Below are positions 33,384-43,144 of a DNA stretch of 64,000 nt, one piece after another; within the stretch, counting starts at the first letter, position 1, and each line of letters begins with the position of its first letter. The notes under the pieces are model-generated. The model did not search any database and was not told the DNA's origin. It saw nothing but the letters and a program-made list of their open reading frames with translations. This stretch comes from RGIG5472 sp051867615. Lineage in GTDB: Bacteria > Bacillota > Clostridia > Oscillospirales > Oscillospiraceae. Location: positions 19,104 through 83,103 of the forward strand of contig JBJDYU010000008.1 in assembly GCA_051867615.1 (NCBI GenBank), read 5' to 3'. The position numbers and the translations under genes are program-made.

Positions 33384-34270
33384 GAGGACGGATACAAAAG
33401 GCCCTCAGCGGCTTCTACTATGTGGACACCGGTGAGGAGATACTGACCTGCCGCGCCAGGGGCAAGTTCCGCCGGGATGGCTGCAGCCCTCTCGTGGGGG
33501 ACTTCGCCGAGGTGCGCGCCCTGGGCGGCGGAGAAGGCGTGGTGGAGGCGCTGGAGGAGCGGAAAAACGCTTTCCTCCGGCCCGCCGCCGCCAACATCGA
33601 CCAGCTGGTGGTGCTGTGCGCGAACGTGAATCCCGTGACGGACCCCTACCTCATCGACCGGGTGGCCGCCATCGCCGCGCTGAAGGGCTGCGGGGTGGTC
33701 ATCGGTGTGAACAAGTGCGACCTGGACCGAGGGGACGCGCTGTATGAGACCTACATCGCCGCAGGCTTTCCCACGGTGCGGCTCAGCGCCGTCACCGGGG
33801 AGGGGCTGGAGGAGCTGAAAGGGCTGATAACAGGCAAGCTATCTGCCTTTACAGGGAACTCCGGCGTAGGAAAATCCAGCATCTTGAACGCCCTGCAGCC
33901 GGATTTCCAGCTGAAGGTGGGCGAGGTGAGCGAGGCCCTGGGCCGCGGCCGCCACACCACCCGGCATACGGAGCTGTTCCGGCTCGACTGCGGCGCGGAG
34001 GTCATCGACACCCCGGGCTTTTCCTCCTTTGAAACGGCGGAGATGAGTTGGGAGCTGAAGCAGCGCCTGCCGGAGACCTTCCGGGAGTTCGCGCCCTATC
34101 TGGACGGCTGCCGCTTTGTGGGCTGCAGCCACACCCGGGAGAAGGGCTGCGCGGTGCTGCAGGCGCTGCGTGAGGGAAAAATACAGCCCTCCCGGCACAG
34201 GAGCTATGTGCGATTGTACGAGGAGCTGAAGCCCTTGAAAGAATGGGAATGCAGCGGTCATAAGGAATGA
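33380..34270 (+). CDS. rsgA: Ribosome small subunit-dependent GTPase A
   Basis: The 296-residue protein is a late 30S assembly factor. An N-terminal OB domain (about 1-65) precedes the circularly permuted GTPase with G4 NKCD at 111-114 before G1 GNSGVGKSS at 159-167, then the switch region GRGRHTTRHTEL and DTPGFSSFE. The C-terminal zinc-binding region has C-x4-CSH-x5-C (DGCRFVGCSHTREKGC). Start is TTG at 33380 overlapping the prkC stop. Confidence 0.96.
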   Translation: MRGRIQKALSGFYYVDTGEEILTCRARGKFRRDGCSPLVGDFAEVRALGGGEGVVEALEERKNAFLRPAAANIDQLVVLCANVNPVTDPYLIDRVAAIAALKGCGVVIGVNKCDLDRGDALYETYIAAGFPTVRLSAVTGEGLEELKGLITGKLSAFTGNSGVGKSSILNALQPDFQLKVGEVSEALGRGRHTTRHTELFRLDCGAEVIDTPGFSSFETAEMSWELKQRLPETFREFAPYLDGCRFVGCSHTREKGCAVLQALREGKIQPSRHRSYVRLYEELKPLKEWECSGHKE

Positions 34271-34271
34271 G

Positions 34272-34296
34272 GAGAAGTCCCGCTATGGGACTTCTC
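34272..34296 (+). terminator. Hairpin between rsgA and addB, possible terminator
   Basis: A perfect 10-bp stem, GAGAAGTCCC (34272-34281) with GGGACTTCTC (34287-34296), begins just after the rsgA stop. There is no U-tract, so termination would be weak or factor-assisted. No separate addB promoter is visible. Confidence 0.4.
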
Positions 34297-34325
34297 TGCC
34301 TATTGCAAGGAAAGGAGGCGGGGCT

Positions 34326-37300
34326 ATGCTGCGGATCTGGACGGGCCGGGCCCGGTCGGGAAAATCGGAGGCGGTACTGCAGGCTATCCGGGCGCTGGGG
34401 GACGGCAGCCGCCAGCTCCTCATCGTGCCGCAGTACGCCACCCATGAGGCGGAGACGGAGCTGTGCCGCGTCTGCGGCGACACCGTGGCCCGCCATGCGG
34501 AGGTGCTGAGCTTTGAGAGCCTGGCAGAGCGGGTGCTGGCCAGCGCGGGCGGCGGCGCCGGGGCGGAGCTGGACGGCGGAGGAAAGCTGCTGACCATGCA
34601 GCGGGCGCTGCAGGAGGTGGGGGGAAAGCTGCGCTTTTTCCGCCGCTCCTTCTTGAAATCTGCCTTCCTCACCAGCCTCATCAGCCTGGCGGACGAGTTC
34701 CGCAGCTACCACGTCACGCCGGAGCAGCTCATGGCCCGGGCGGAGGAGCTGGGCGGCGAGACGGGGAAGAAGCTGCAGGATCTGGCCCTCATCACCGGCG
34801 TGTACGAGGCGAAGCTCCAAAGCGGCGGCGTGGACGCCCGGGACCGGGTCAGCCGCATGGCGGAGCTGCTTTCGGATTCCGGCTATGTCCGGGACGCGGA
34901 CATTTTCCTCGACGGCATCTCCTATTTCAACGCCCAGGAGGAGCGGGTCCTCTCCGTCATGCTGCGCCAGAGCCGCTCTGTTACCGTCACCATGCTCTTT
35001 GACCCGCAGGACAGAAGCGGGATTTTCGACGACACCGCCGCCACCATCGGGCGGCTGCGTATGCTGGCGAGGGAAAGTGGCGTGCAGGTGGAGACGCGGC
35101 ACTTTGAGGCCCCGGAGGCGGACGGCCCGCTGCCGTTTCTCGAGCGGTACTTTTTCGGCGGGAACGAAGCCTACGAGGGCGACTGCGCGGACGCGGTGTC
35201 GGTGCTCTCCGCTCCCAGCGCCTACGCGGAGGCGGAGGCCGTGGCGGCGGAGATCAGGCGGCTGACCCGGGCGGGCTACCGCTACCGGGATATCGGCGTG
35301 GTGGCCCGGAATCTGGAGGAGTACCGCGGCACGCTGGAAACGGTGTTCCGGCGCTACGGCATCCCGTGCTATCTCGATGAGCGCAGCGACATTCTGGATA
35401 AGCCCCTGATGACCCTGCTCTGCGCCGCGCTGGAGGCGGTGAGCGGTGGGTATGAGTACGAGGATATGTTCCGCTGGCTGAAAACGGGCCTTGGCCCCCT
35501 CAGCGACGCGGAGTGCGATATGCTGGAAAATTATGTAATCCGCTGGGAGATTCGGGGCGGTATGTGGATCCGGGAGACGGACTGGACCGCCCATCCGGAG
35601 GGCTACGGCGCGCGCTGGACGGAGGAGAGCCAGGCGGCATTGCAGCGGGTGAACGACCTGCGCCGCCGGGTGAGGGAGCCTCTCGCGGCTCTGGCGGAGG
35701 GGCTGAAAAACGCCGCCTGCGCACGGGAGATGGTGGCGGCGGCCTACCGCTTTTTAGAGGCGCTTGCGGTGCCGGAGCAGCTGGAGGAGCGGGTGCTGCG
35801 CTTCCAGCAGGCGGGGGAGCTGCAAAGCGCGGAGGAGTACAGCCAGCTTTGGAACATCCTCTGCGGCGTCATGGACCAGTTTGTGGAGATTCTGGGGGAC
35901 AGCCCCATGGAGACGGCGGAGTTCAGCCGCCTGTTCCGCCTGATTCTGACCCAGTACCGGGTGGGCACCATTCCGGTGGCGCTGGATCAGGTGAAGGTGG
36001 GCTCCATGACCCAGAACGACCGCAAGACCGTGAAGTGCCTGTTTCTCATGGGCGCCAACGACGGCGTCATCCCCGCGCCCGTGGGCGCGGCGGGCCTTCT
36101 CACGGAGGAGGACCGGGAGCTGATGAGCGCGGGAGGCATTCGTCTCGCGCCGGGGGCGGAGGGCCGCTTCATTCTGGAGCTGCAGAACCTCTACGCCGCT
36201 CTGGCCCAGCCCACGGAGCGCATCATGGTGAGCTACCCCACCGCGGACGTCGCGGGGAGCGAGCTGCGGCCCGCCTTTGTGGTGTCGCGGCTTAAAAAGC
36301 TGTTTCCCGGGCTATCCCTGCGGCAGGCGTCGGCGGCGGACGCCGCCGCGGCGCCGCTGCCTGCCTTGCAGGCGGCAGGAAGCTGGAAGGGCGGCAGGCT
36401 CTGGCGGTATTTCGCGGAAAAAGAGGCGTACGCGGAACCGCTCGCGGCCATGGACCGCGCCGCTGCGGTGGAGCGCGGGCGGCTTTCAAAGGAGGCGGTG
36501 GAGCTGCTCTACGGCAGCCGCCTGCGTATGTCCGCCTCCCGCATGGACAAGGTGCGCCAGTGCCACTACGCCTATTTCCTGCAGTACGGGCTGAAGGCGA
36601 AAAAGCGGGAGGTATCCTCCTTCGACGCGCCGGAGATCGGCACGTTCCTGCACTACCTGCTGGAAAACGTGACAAAGGAGGCGGAGATGCGCGGCGGCTT
36701 CGCCAGCATGGAGCAGGGAGAGCTGCGCCGGCTCACCGCCCTGTATACCGAGCGCTTCGCGGAGGAGGAGCTGGGGGGCCTTAAGGAGAAAAACGCCCGC
36801 TTCCGCTATCTTTTCCGCCGACTGCGTGAGCTGGCGGAGCGCATTGTGGAGAGTCTCGCGGCGGAGCTGGCGGAGTCAGACTTCGTGCCTCTCGCCTTTG
36901 AGCTTACCTTCAGCGACGGCGGCGATATTCCCGCCATCACCATTTCCGAGGGGGAAAAGGAGCTGCAGGTGGTGGGCAAGGTGGACCGGGTGGACGGCTG
37001 GCTCCACGAGGGACGGCTGTACCTCCGGGTGGTGGACTATAAGACGGGCAGGAAGTCCTTTGACCTGGCGGATGTGCGCTACGGGCTGAACCTGCAAATG
37101 CTGTTATATCTTTTCACTTTACAGGCACAGGGGAAGATCCGCTTCGGCTATCCCATCGAGCCGGCGGGCGTGCTGTATATGCCCGCCCGGGACACGCTGC
37201 TGCGCCAGAGCCGCAACATCGGGGAGGAGGCGCTGCAGCACGCCTTCCAAAAGGAGATGACCCGCAGCGGTCTGGTGCTGTCGGACCCCGCCGTGCTGCG

Positions 37301-37646
37301 GGCCATGGAGCACAGCGCCCTCGAAAGCCCCTGCTATCTGCCCGTGCGGGTGAAGAAGGATGGGAGCCTTTCCGGCAGCCTTGCGGACGCGGAGATGCTG
37401 GGCGCCTTGGGCCGTCATGTGGAGCGGCAGCTCCGCGCCATTCTGCGGGAGATGGCGGCGGGGACCGTGGACGCGGACCCCTGCTGCCGCAGCGAGGAGG
37501 AGACGGCCTGCCGCTTCTGCGACTTTGCCGCCGCCTGCCACTTTGAGGACGGCCGCCGGGGCGACCATCTGCGCTATATCCGCCCTGTGACCACGGAGGA
37601 GTTCTGGGCGGAGATGAGACAAAACAGGGAAGGAGGAGAGGCATGA
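34326..37646 (+). CDS. addB: ATP-dependent helicase/nuclease subunit B
   Basis: The 1106-residue subunit of the AddAB double-strand-break repair complex has an N-terminal Walker A-like GRARSGKS (7-14), a degenerate helicase body and a C-terminal PDDEXK nuclease with VVDYKTGRKSFD near residue 900. The Fe-S staple cysteines are seen as QCHYAYF before the nuclease and CRFCDFAAACHF at the end. It acts with AddA to resect DNA ends up to Chi-like sites. ATG at 34326 follows AAAGGAGGCG; addA overlaps its stop. Confidence 0.95.
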   Translation: MLRIWTGRARSGKSEAVLQAIRALGDGSRQLLIVPQYATHEAETELCRVCGDTVARHAEVLSFESLAERVLASAGGGAGAELDGGGKLLTMQRALQEVGGKLRFFRRSFLKSAFLTSLISLADEFRSYHVTPEQLMARAEELGGETGKKLQDLALITGVYEAKLQSGGVDARDRVSRMAELLSDSGYVRDADIFLDGISYFNAQEERVLSVMLRQSRSVTVTMLFDPQDRSGIFDDTAATIGRLRMLARESGVQVETRHFEAPEADGPLPFLERYFFGGNEAYEGDCADAVSVLSAPSAYAEAEAVAAEIRRLTRAGYRYRDIGVVARNLEEYRGTLETVFRRYGIPCYLDERSDILDKPLMTLLCAALEAVSGGYEYEDMFRWLKTGLGPLSDAECDMLENYVIRWEIRGGMWIRETDWTAHPEGYGARWTEESQAALQRVNDLRRRVREPLAALAEGLKNAACAREMVAAAYRFLEALAVPEQLEERVLRFQQAGELQSAEEYSQLWNILCGVMDQFVEILGDSPMETAEFSRLFRLILTQYRVGTIPVALDQVKVGSMTQNDRKTVKCLFLMGANDGVIPAPVGAAGLLTEEDRELMSAGGIRLAPGAEGRFILELQNLYAALAQPTERIMVSYPTADVAGSELRPAFVVSRLKKLFPGLSLRQASAADAAAAPLPALQAAGSWKGGRLWRYFAEKEAYAEPLAAMDRAAAVERGRLSKEAVELLYGSRLRMSASRMDKVRQCHYAYFLQYGLKAKKREVSSFDAPEIGTFLHYLLENVTKEAEMRGGFASMEQGELRRLTALYTERFAEEELGGLKEKNARFRYLFRRLRELAERIVESLAAELAESDFVPLAFELTFSDGGDIPAITISEGEKELQVVGKVDRVDGWLHEGRLYLRVVDYKTGRKSFDLADVRYGLNLQMLLYLFTLQAQGKIRFGYPIEPAGVLYMPARDTLLRQSRNIGEEALQHAFQKEMTRSGLVLSDPAVLRAMEHSALESPCYLPVRVKKDGSLSGSLADAEMLGALGRHVERQLRAILREMAAGTVDADPCCRSEEETACRFCDFAAACHFEDGRRGDHLRYIRPVTTEEFWAEMRQNREGGEA

Positions 37647-40600
37647 GCGCTTTTCAGCTCTCGCCGGAGCAAAGGGAAGCGGTGGAGAACCGGGGCGGCA
37701 CGCTGCTGGTCTCCGCCGCCGCGGGCAGCGGCAAGACCCGGGTGCTGGTGGAGCGGCTGTTCCGCTACATCACGGTGGAGCGCTGCGACGTGGACGATTT
37801 CCTCATCATCACCTTCACCCGCGCGGCGGCGGCGGAGCTGCGGGGCCGCATCGTGGAGGAGCTAAGCCGCCGTCTCGCCGTAACGCCGGAGGATGGGCAT
37901 CTGCGCCGTCAGCTGCTGCGGGTCTACCGCGCGGAGATCAAGACCATCGACGCGTTCTGCTCCTCCCTCATCCGGGAGAATGTGCATCTTCTGGAGGAGG
38001 ACCGCCGGGGCGGACGGCTCACGGCGGATTTCCGGACGCTGGAGGAAAACGAGGCGGCGCTGCTGCGGGAGCGGACGCTGCAGCGGGTGCTGGAGGAGTA
38101 CTATGAGCGCCGCGCGGAAAGCGGCGAGGGCACGCTTCTCGCGGACACCTTCGGCTATGGCCGCAGCGACGACGCCCTGTCGGCGCTGATACTGGACCTG
38201 TACGACAAGATCCAGAGCCACGCCTACCCCCTGCGCTGGCTGGGGGAGGTGAAGCGGCAGTGGGAGGAGCTGCCGGAGAACCCGGCGGACATGGTCTACG
38301 GGCGGGAGCTGCTGCAGCGCTTCGGGGAGAAGTGTGCCTATTTTTCCGCCCGTCTTCGCCGTGCGGCGGAGGGCTTCGCGGATATACCCGCTCTCGAAAA
38401 GGGCTACGGCGGGCCTTTCCTGACTGCGGCGGCACGGCTGAAGGAGCTGTCGGCGCTGGCGGAGCAGGGAAGCTGGGACGCTGTCGGCGCGTATCCCCTT
38501 GTTTTCGACCGACTCGGCGCGGTGCGGGGCGGAGAGGCCGCAGCGGAAAAGGAAGCGGCCAAGGCCGTCTGGGACCGCTGTAAAAAGGTCATGCAGGCGG
38601 AAAAGGAGACTTTCTCCGCCTCCCGGGAGGAATGCCTGGAGGATATGCGGGCCATGGCCCCCGCCGTGCGGGAGCTGCTGGAGCTGACGGAGGAATTCTC
38701 CCTCCGCTACCGGGAGGAAAAGACCCGGCGCAACGCCGCCGACTTCTCCGACCAGGAGCATGACGCGATTTTGCTGCTGCTGCGCGAGGACGGCACGCCC
38801 ACGGAGCTGGGGGAGACGGTGGCCGCCCGCTACCGGGAGATCATGGTGGACGAGTACCAGGACACCAACGAGGTGCAAAACCGCATCTTCGCCGCCGTCT
38901 CGAAGAAGCAGGAGAACCTCTTCGTGGTGGGCGACGTGAAGCAGAGCATCTACCGCTTCCGTCTGGCGGACCCGGGGATCTTCCTGCAAAAATACCGGGA
39001 GTTTGCCCCCTGTGCCGAGGCCCGGGAGGGCCAGCCCCGCAAGCTGTCGCTCTCGAAAAACTACCGCTCCCGCCGGGAGGTGCTGGAGGCGGTGAACTTC
39101 GTCTTCTCGAACATCCTCTCTCAGCGCATGGGCGAGATGGAGTACGGCGAGGCGGAGCGGCTCTACGCCGGGAACGAGGGCTTCGCGCCCCGGCGGGACT
39201 GCGAGACGGAGTTCCATCTCATCGACCTGCCCCGCAGGCAGGAGGACGTGCGGAAGCTGAAAAAGCAGGACGCGGAGGCCCGCTTCGTGGCGGAGCGCGT
39301 GAGCGACTTGCTGCGCACGGGCTTTCCCGTGCAGGGGGAGGAGGGCTTGCGCCCCATCCGGCCGGAGGATATCGTCATCCTCATGCGCTCCCCCTCCACG
39401 CGGCTGAAGTCCTTCCGCGCTGCGCTGGAGGAGCGGGACATCCCCTGCAGCGCGGACAGCGCCGGGGACTTCTTCGAGACCATGGAGGTGGCCGTGACCT
39501 TCCAGCTGCTGCAGCTCATCGACAATCCCCGGCAGGACGTGCCGCTGATCTCGGTGCTGTCCTCGCCGCTGCTGAGCTTCACGCCGGACCGCCTCGCGGC
39601 CATAAGGGCGGCGTCGCCGGAGACGGATTTTTACGACGCTCTCGCCGCCTGCGAAGAGCTGGACGCGCAGGACTTCCTCAAGCGTCTCGGCGAACTGCGC
39701 ACCGCGTCGAAGGATTTGAGCGTGCCGCGGCTTTTGAGCCGGCTCTACGACGAGTGGAACCTCCCCGGCGTATTCGGCGCCATGGAGGGCGGCGCGGAGC
39801 GGCGGGAGAACCTGTTTGCGCTGCTGGAGCACGCCCGCCGCTTTGAGAGCGCGGGCTACCGCGGCCTTTTTGCCTTCACCGCCCAGCTCCGCCGGCAGCT
39901 GGAGCAGGGGGAGGCCCCTGTCTCCGCCGGAAAGAGCGCGGGGGGCGGCGTGCGCATCATGAGCATCCACAAATCCAAGGGCCTGGAGTTCCCGGTGGTC
40001 ATTCTGGCGGATCTGGCCCACCAGTTCAACCGCCAGGACTTCAGCGCCCCGGTGCTGGTGCATCCGGAGCTGGGCCTGGGGCCGCTCTGCATCGACTTAA
40101 AGCGCCGCATCAAGTACCCGACCATCGCCCGCATGGCGCTGGAGAGCCGTCTCAGCCGGGAGATGAAGGCGGAGGAGATGCGCATCCTGTATGTGGCCAT
40201 GACCCGGGCGAAGGAGAAGCTGATCCTCGTCCACAGCATGACCGGCGCGGCGAAGCGTCTCGCGGACCTTACGGCCAGCGCCTCCGCCCCGGCGGAGCCG
40301 GAGGCGCTGGAGGGCTGCGGCTCCATGGGCGAATGGATCTTGCTGCCGCTGCTGACCCGGCCGGAGGCCGCGCCGCTGCGCGAGCTGGCCGGTTGCGCCG
40401 CCGCGGAGTGCGGCCCCGGGGACGAATTCCCCTGGCGGGTGGAGTGCCACGACGGCATGGCGTATAAAAAGCGCGCTGCGGCGGCGGAGGAGGGGAGCGA
40501 GCCCTCCCGCGCGCCGGAGCCGGAGGTCTCGCTGGAGCTGCTGGATTTTGTCTACCCCTATGCCCGGGAGACGACGCTTCCCACCGTGGTCTCCGCCACG

Positions 40601-41209
40601 CAGCTGAAGCACCGCGCGCCGGAGGAGGGCGAGCAGAGCCTTGCCCCGCACATCCGGGGGATGAAGCGCCCTGCTTTTCTCGAGGGGGCGCAGGCCCTCA
40701 CCGGGGCGGAGGCGGGCACCGCCACCCATCTTCTCATGCAGTACATGGACTTCGGCTGTGAGGGGACGGAGGAGGCCGTCCGGACAGAGATACAGCGGCT
40801 GCTGCGCGCTGGCTTTATCACGGCCCCGCAGGCGGCGGCCATCCGGACAGGGGAGGCGGCGGCGCTGCTGCGCTCGCCGTTGGGCAAGAGGCTGAAAGAG
40901 GCGGAGCTTCACCGGGAGTACCGCCTGTCGCTGCTGCTGGACGCCCGGGAGCTGGACAGCGCCGCGGCGGAGGGCGAGCAGATTTTGCTCCACGGCGTGG
41001 TGGACTGCTGGTTTGAAAAGCCGGACGGCACCGTGGCTGTGGTGGATTTCAAGACCGACCGGGTCTACGGCGCGGCTCTCGCCGCCCGGGCGGAGGAGTA
41101 CCGCCCGCAGGTGGAGACCTACTGCCGTGCGCTGGAGCGGATATTGAAAAAAAAGGTCTCGGAAAAGCTTCTGTACTTCTTCTCTGAGGGAGTAAGCGTT
41201 TCGCTGTGA
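37643..41209 (+). CDS. addA: ATP-dependent helicase/nuclease subunit A
   Basis: The 1188-residue UvrD-like helicase-nuclease has Walker A AAAGSGKT at 25-32, motif II region MVDEYQDTNEVQNRIF, motif III VGDVKQSIYRFR, motif V/VI region MSIHKSKGLEFPVV and LYVAMTRAKEKL, and a C-terminal RecB-type nuclease with VVDFKTDRV. It supplies 3'-5' translocation and both cutting activities with AddB. ATG overlaps the addB stop. Confidence 0.97.
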   Translation: MSAFQLSPEQREAVENRGGTLLVSAAAGSGKTRVLVERLFRYITVERCDVDDFLIITFTRAAAAELRGRIVEELSRRLAVTPEDGHLRRQLLRVYRAEIKTIDAFCSSLIRENVHLLEEDRRGGRLTADFRTLEENEAALLRERTLQRVLEEYYERRAESGEGTLLADTFGYGRSDDALSALILDLYDKIQSHAYPLRWLGEVKRQWEELPENPADMVYGRELLQRFGEKCAYFSARLRRAAEGFADIPALEKGYGGPFLTAAARLKELSALAEQGSWDAVGAYPLVFDRLGAVRGGEAAAEKEAAKAVWDRCKKVMQAEKETFSASREECLEDMRAMAPAVRELLELTEEFSLRYREEKTRRNAADFSDQEHDAILLLLREDGTPTELGETVAARYREIMVDEYQDTNEVQNRIFAAVSKKQENLFVVGDVKQSIYRFRLADPGIFLQKYREFAPCAEAREGQPRKLSLSKNYRSRREVLEAVNFVFSNILSQRMGEMEYGEAERLYAGNEGFAPRRDCETEFHLIDLPRRQEDVRKLKKQDAEARFVAERVSDLLRTGFPVQGEEGLRPIRPEDIVILMRSPSTRLKSFRAALEERDIPCSADSAGDFFETMEVAVTFQLLQLIDNPRQDVPLISVLSSPLLSFTPDRLAAIRAASPETDFYDALAACEELDAQDFLKRLGELRTASKDLSVPRLLSRLYDEWNLPGVFGAMEGGAERRENLFALLEHARRFESAGYRGLFAFTAQLRRQLEQGEAPVSAGKSAGGGVRIMSIHKSKGLEFPVVILADLAHQFNRQDFSAPVLVHPELGLGPLCIDLKRRIKYPTIARMALESRLSREMKAEEMRILYVAMTRAKEKLILVHSMTGAAKRLADLTASASAPAEPEALEGCGSMGEWILLPLLTRPEAAPLRELAGCAAAECGPGDEFPWRVECHDGMAYKKRAAAAEEGSEPSRAPEPEVSLELLDFVYPYARETTLPTVVSATQLKHRAPEEGEQSLAPHIRGMKRPAFLEGAQALTGAEAGTATHLLMQYMDFGCEGTEEAVRTEIQRLLRAGFITAPQAAAIRTGEAAALLRSPLGKRLKEAELHREYRLSLLLDARELDSAAAEGEQILLHGVVDCWFEKPDGTVAVVDFKTDRVYGAALAARAEEYRPQVETYCRALERILKKKVSEKLLYFFSEGVSVSL

Positions 41210-41242
41210 ATGAGAAATCCCGGCGGGATTTGAAAAAACTGC

Positions 41243-41271
41243 TTGCATTTTGCGGCAGACCATGCTATAAT
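41243..41271 (+). promoter_or_regulatory. Sigma-A promoter of rpmE
   Basis: TTGCAT (41243-41248) and a perfect TATAAT (41266-41271) have a 17-base spacer, 65 bases before the rpmE start. Confidence 0.8.
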
Positions 41272-41336
41272 AGTCCTCGGCTTTGTAGTGAAAGCTATAC
41301 GGGCCGAATTGATGAGGAAAGAGGTGAACAAGAGCA

Positions 41337-41540
41337 ATGAAGGAAGGTATCCATCCCAATTATCAGCAGACTACTATCAAATGCGCCTGCGGTAATGTAA
41401 TTGAGACAGGTTCCACGAAGAAAGATATCCACGTGGAAGTCTGCTCTAAGTGTCACCCCTTCTTTACTGGCAAGCAGAAGCTGGTCGATACCGGCGGCCG
41501 CGTCGCCAAGTTCAACAAGAAGTACGGCCTGGAGAAATAA
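41337..41540 (+). CDS. rpmE: 50S ribosomal protein L31, zinc-binding form
   Basis: The 67-residue protein is the C+ form of L31, with zinc cysteines C16, C18, C36 and C39 (KCACGN, VCSKCHPF). MKEGIHPNYQQTTIKCACGN is typical. The presence of the zinc form without a zinc-free paralogue in the window says nothing about Zur control. AAAGAGGTG lies upstream. Own promoter and strong terminator. Confidence 0.97.
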   Translation: MKEGIHPNYQQTTIKCACGNVIETGSTKKDIHVEVCSKCHPFFTGKQKLVDTGGRVAKFNKKYGLEK

Positions 41541-41553
41541 TTGCATTACAACT

Positions 41554-41592
41554 AAAAGCGCGGTGCTGGAGTCTGTCAGCACCGCGCTTTTT
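41554..41592 (+). terminator. Intrinsic terminator after rpmE
   Basis: A 15-bp stem, AAAAGCGCGGTGCTG (41554-41568) with CAGCACCGCGCTTTT (from 41577), has an 8-base loop and runs into T5. Confidence 0.93.
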
Positions 41593-41690
41593 CTCTGCGC
41601 GGCGGCTCCGTGCTCCCGGGCGGAGTAAACGGCGGCGCGCCGGGGAAAAAGAGAACTGTGGCTCCCGGCCCGGCCGCACGGCGGGCCTGC

Positions 41691-41723
41691 GCCGCCGAGC
41701 CGCCCATGCGGCGGCTCGGCGGC
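41691..41723 (+). promoter_or_regulatory. Very stable hairpin in the hflX leader
   Basis: A perfect 14-bp GC-rich stem, GCCGCCGAGCCGCC (41691-41704) with GGCGGCTCGGCGGC (41710-41723), has a 5-base loop. A second smaller stem (GCCCG/CGGGC, about 41667-41686) precedes it. It ends 26 bases before the hflX start and lacks a U-tract. No promoter is visible between the rpmE terminator and hflX, so hflX may depend on readthrough. A regulatory role is inference. Confidence 0.5.
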
Positions 41724-41749
41724 TATCCTGTGAAAAAAGGCGGAAAAGC

Positions 41750-43054
41750 ATGAACGAAACGACAGTGGAACAAAAGCGGGACCGTGTGGTCCTGGTGGGC
41801 CTGGCCTCTCCGAAGCTGACGCGGCGGGAGCAGGCGGACGAGCAGAGCCTGGAGGAGCTGGCGGCCCTGGTGGAGACCGCGGGGGGCGAGACCATCGCCA
41901 CCGTCCTGCAGTCCCTGCCCAGCCCCAATCCCCGCACGTTTATCGGCGAGGGCAAGGTGGAGGAGCTTCGCGGCCTCATCGCGGCGGAGGGAGCCACCAT
42001 GGTCATCTTTGACAACGACCTCAGTCCCTCCCAGATGCGGGTGCTGACGGAGGAGTGCAAGGTGCAGGTGCTGGACCGCAGCGGCCTGATCCTGGACATC
42101 TTCGCCCAGCGGGCCAGGACGAAGGAGGGACGGCTGCAGGTGGAGCTGGCGCAGTACCAGTATCTTCTGCCCCGCCTGACCGGTATGTGGACGCATCTGG
42201 AGCGGCAGGCGGGTACCAGCGGCAAGGGGCCCATCGGCTCCAAGGGCCCCGGCGAGACCCAGCTGGAGACCGACCGGCGGCACATCCACCGGAAGATCGA
42301 CAAGCTGAAGGAGGAGCTGGAGGAGGTGCGCCGCGTCCGCGGCACCCAGCGCCAGCGCCGCATGAAAAACGACATTCCCGTGGTGGCCATCGTGGGCTAC
42401 ACCAACGCGGGCAAATCCACGCTCTTAAACCGCCTCACCGGGGCGGGCATCCCGGCCAACAACCGCCTGTTCGACACGCTGGACACCACCAGCCGCCTGC
42501 TTACCGTCAGCGACACGCTGGACGTGGTGATCTCCGACACGGTGGGCTTTATCCGCAAGCTGCCCCACCAGCTGGTGGAGGCCTTCAAGGCCACGCTGGA
42601 GGAGCTGGAGTACGCCGATTTGCTGCTGCACGTCATCGACGTGTCCAACCCCGAGTGGGAGCAGCAGGCCCGGGTGGTGGAGGAGCTGATCGCGGAGCTG
42701 GGCGCGGAGCAGCTGCCCCGTATCGACGTGTACAACAAAGCCGATCTGGTGCCGGGGGAGAGCCTGCCTCACGGCGAGAACGTGGTCTGCCTTTCTGCCC
42801 GCACCGGCGCGGGGGTAGACACGCTGCTGCGAAAGCTGAACGAACTGCTGGACAAAGGCACCCGCCGGGTGAGCATCCATCTGCCCTACGACAAGACAGG
42901 GCTGCTGGACGTGCTGTACCGGGAGGCGAAGGTGGAGCAGGTGGCCTACAGCGAGACAGTGGACGTGACGGCGGTCTGCACGCCCCGGGTGCTGGGCCTG
43001 GTGAAAGACTATGTGGAGGGCTGGACGGCCCCGAAAGAGGACTGGGAGGACTGA
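41750..43054 (+). CDS. hflX: Ribosome-splitting GTPase HflX
   Basis: The 434-residue GTPase has the glycine-rich HflX N-terminal domain (IGEGKVEELRGLI, VIFDNDLSPSQMR, RTKEGRLQVELAQ, GPGETQLETDRR) and a Ras-like GTPase domain with G1 GYTNAGKST near residue 216, G3 DTVGFI and G4 NKAD. HflX splits stalled ribosomes and in some Firmicutes gives macrolide/lincosamide tolerance. ATG at 41750 has AAGGCGG upstream. The next gene is an exporter preceded by an attenuator-like leader. Confidence 0.96.
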   Translation: MNETTVEQKRDRVVLVGLASPKLTRREQADEQSLEELAALVETAGGETIATVLQSLPSPNPRTFIGEGKVEELRGLIAAEGATMVIFDNDLSPSQMRVLTEECKVQVLDRSGLILDIFAQRARTKEGRLQVELAQYQYLLPRLTGMWTHLERQAGTSGKGPIGSKGPGETQLETDRRHIHRKIDKLKEELEEVRRVRGTQRQRRMKNDIPVVAIVGYTNAGKSTLLNRLTGAGIPANNRLFDTLDTTSRLLTVSDTLDVVISDTVGFIRKLPHQLVEAFKATLEELEYADLLLHVIDVSNPEWEQQARVVEELIAELGAEQLPRIDVYNKADLVPGESLPHGENVVCLSARTGAGVDTLLRKLNELLDKGTRRVSIHLPYDKTGLLDVLYREAKVEQVAYSETVDVTAVCTPRVLGLVKDYVEGWTAPKEDWED

Positions 43055-43079
43055 GCAGAAGCCGCTCCGGCGGCCGGGG

Positions 43080-43108
43080 TTGACAGCCTGCCGGAGCGGG
43101 TGTATACT
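43080..43108 (+). promoter_or_regulatory. Strong sigma-A promoter of the MFS leader RNA
   Basis: A perfect -35 TTGACA (43080-43085) and TATACT (43103-43108) have a 17-base spacer. It is the best promoter match in the window and lies 310 bases before the MFS start codon. Confidence 0.85.
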
Positions 43109-43144
43109 GACGGCGATCTGCCCTGAAAGGAGAATACAGGAAGC

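Noticed and set aside
41706..41753. A 15-codon leader peptide (MRRLGGYPVKKGGKA) overlapping the hflX start
   Set aside because: Its start codon lies in the loop of the large hairpin and it has no ribosome-binding site.
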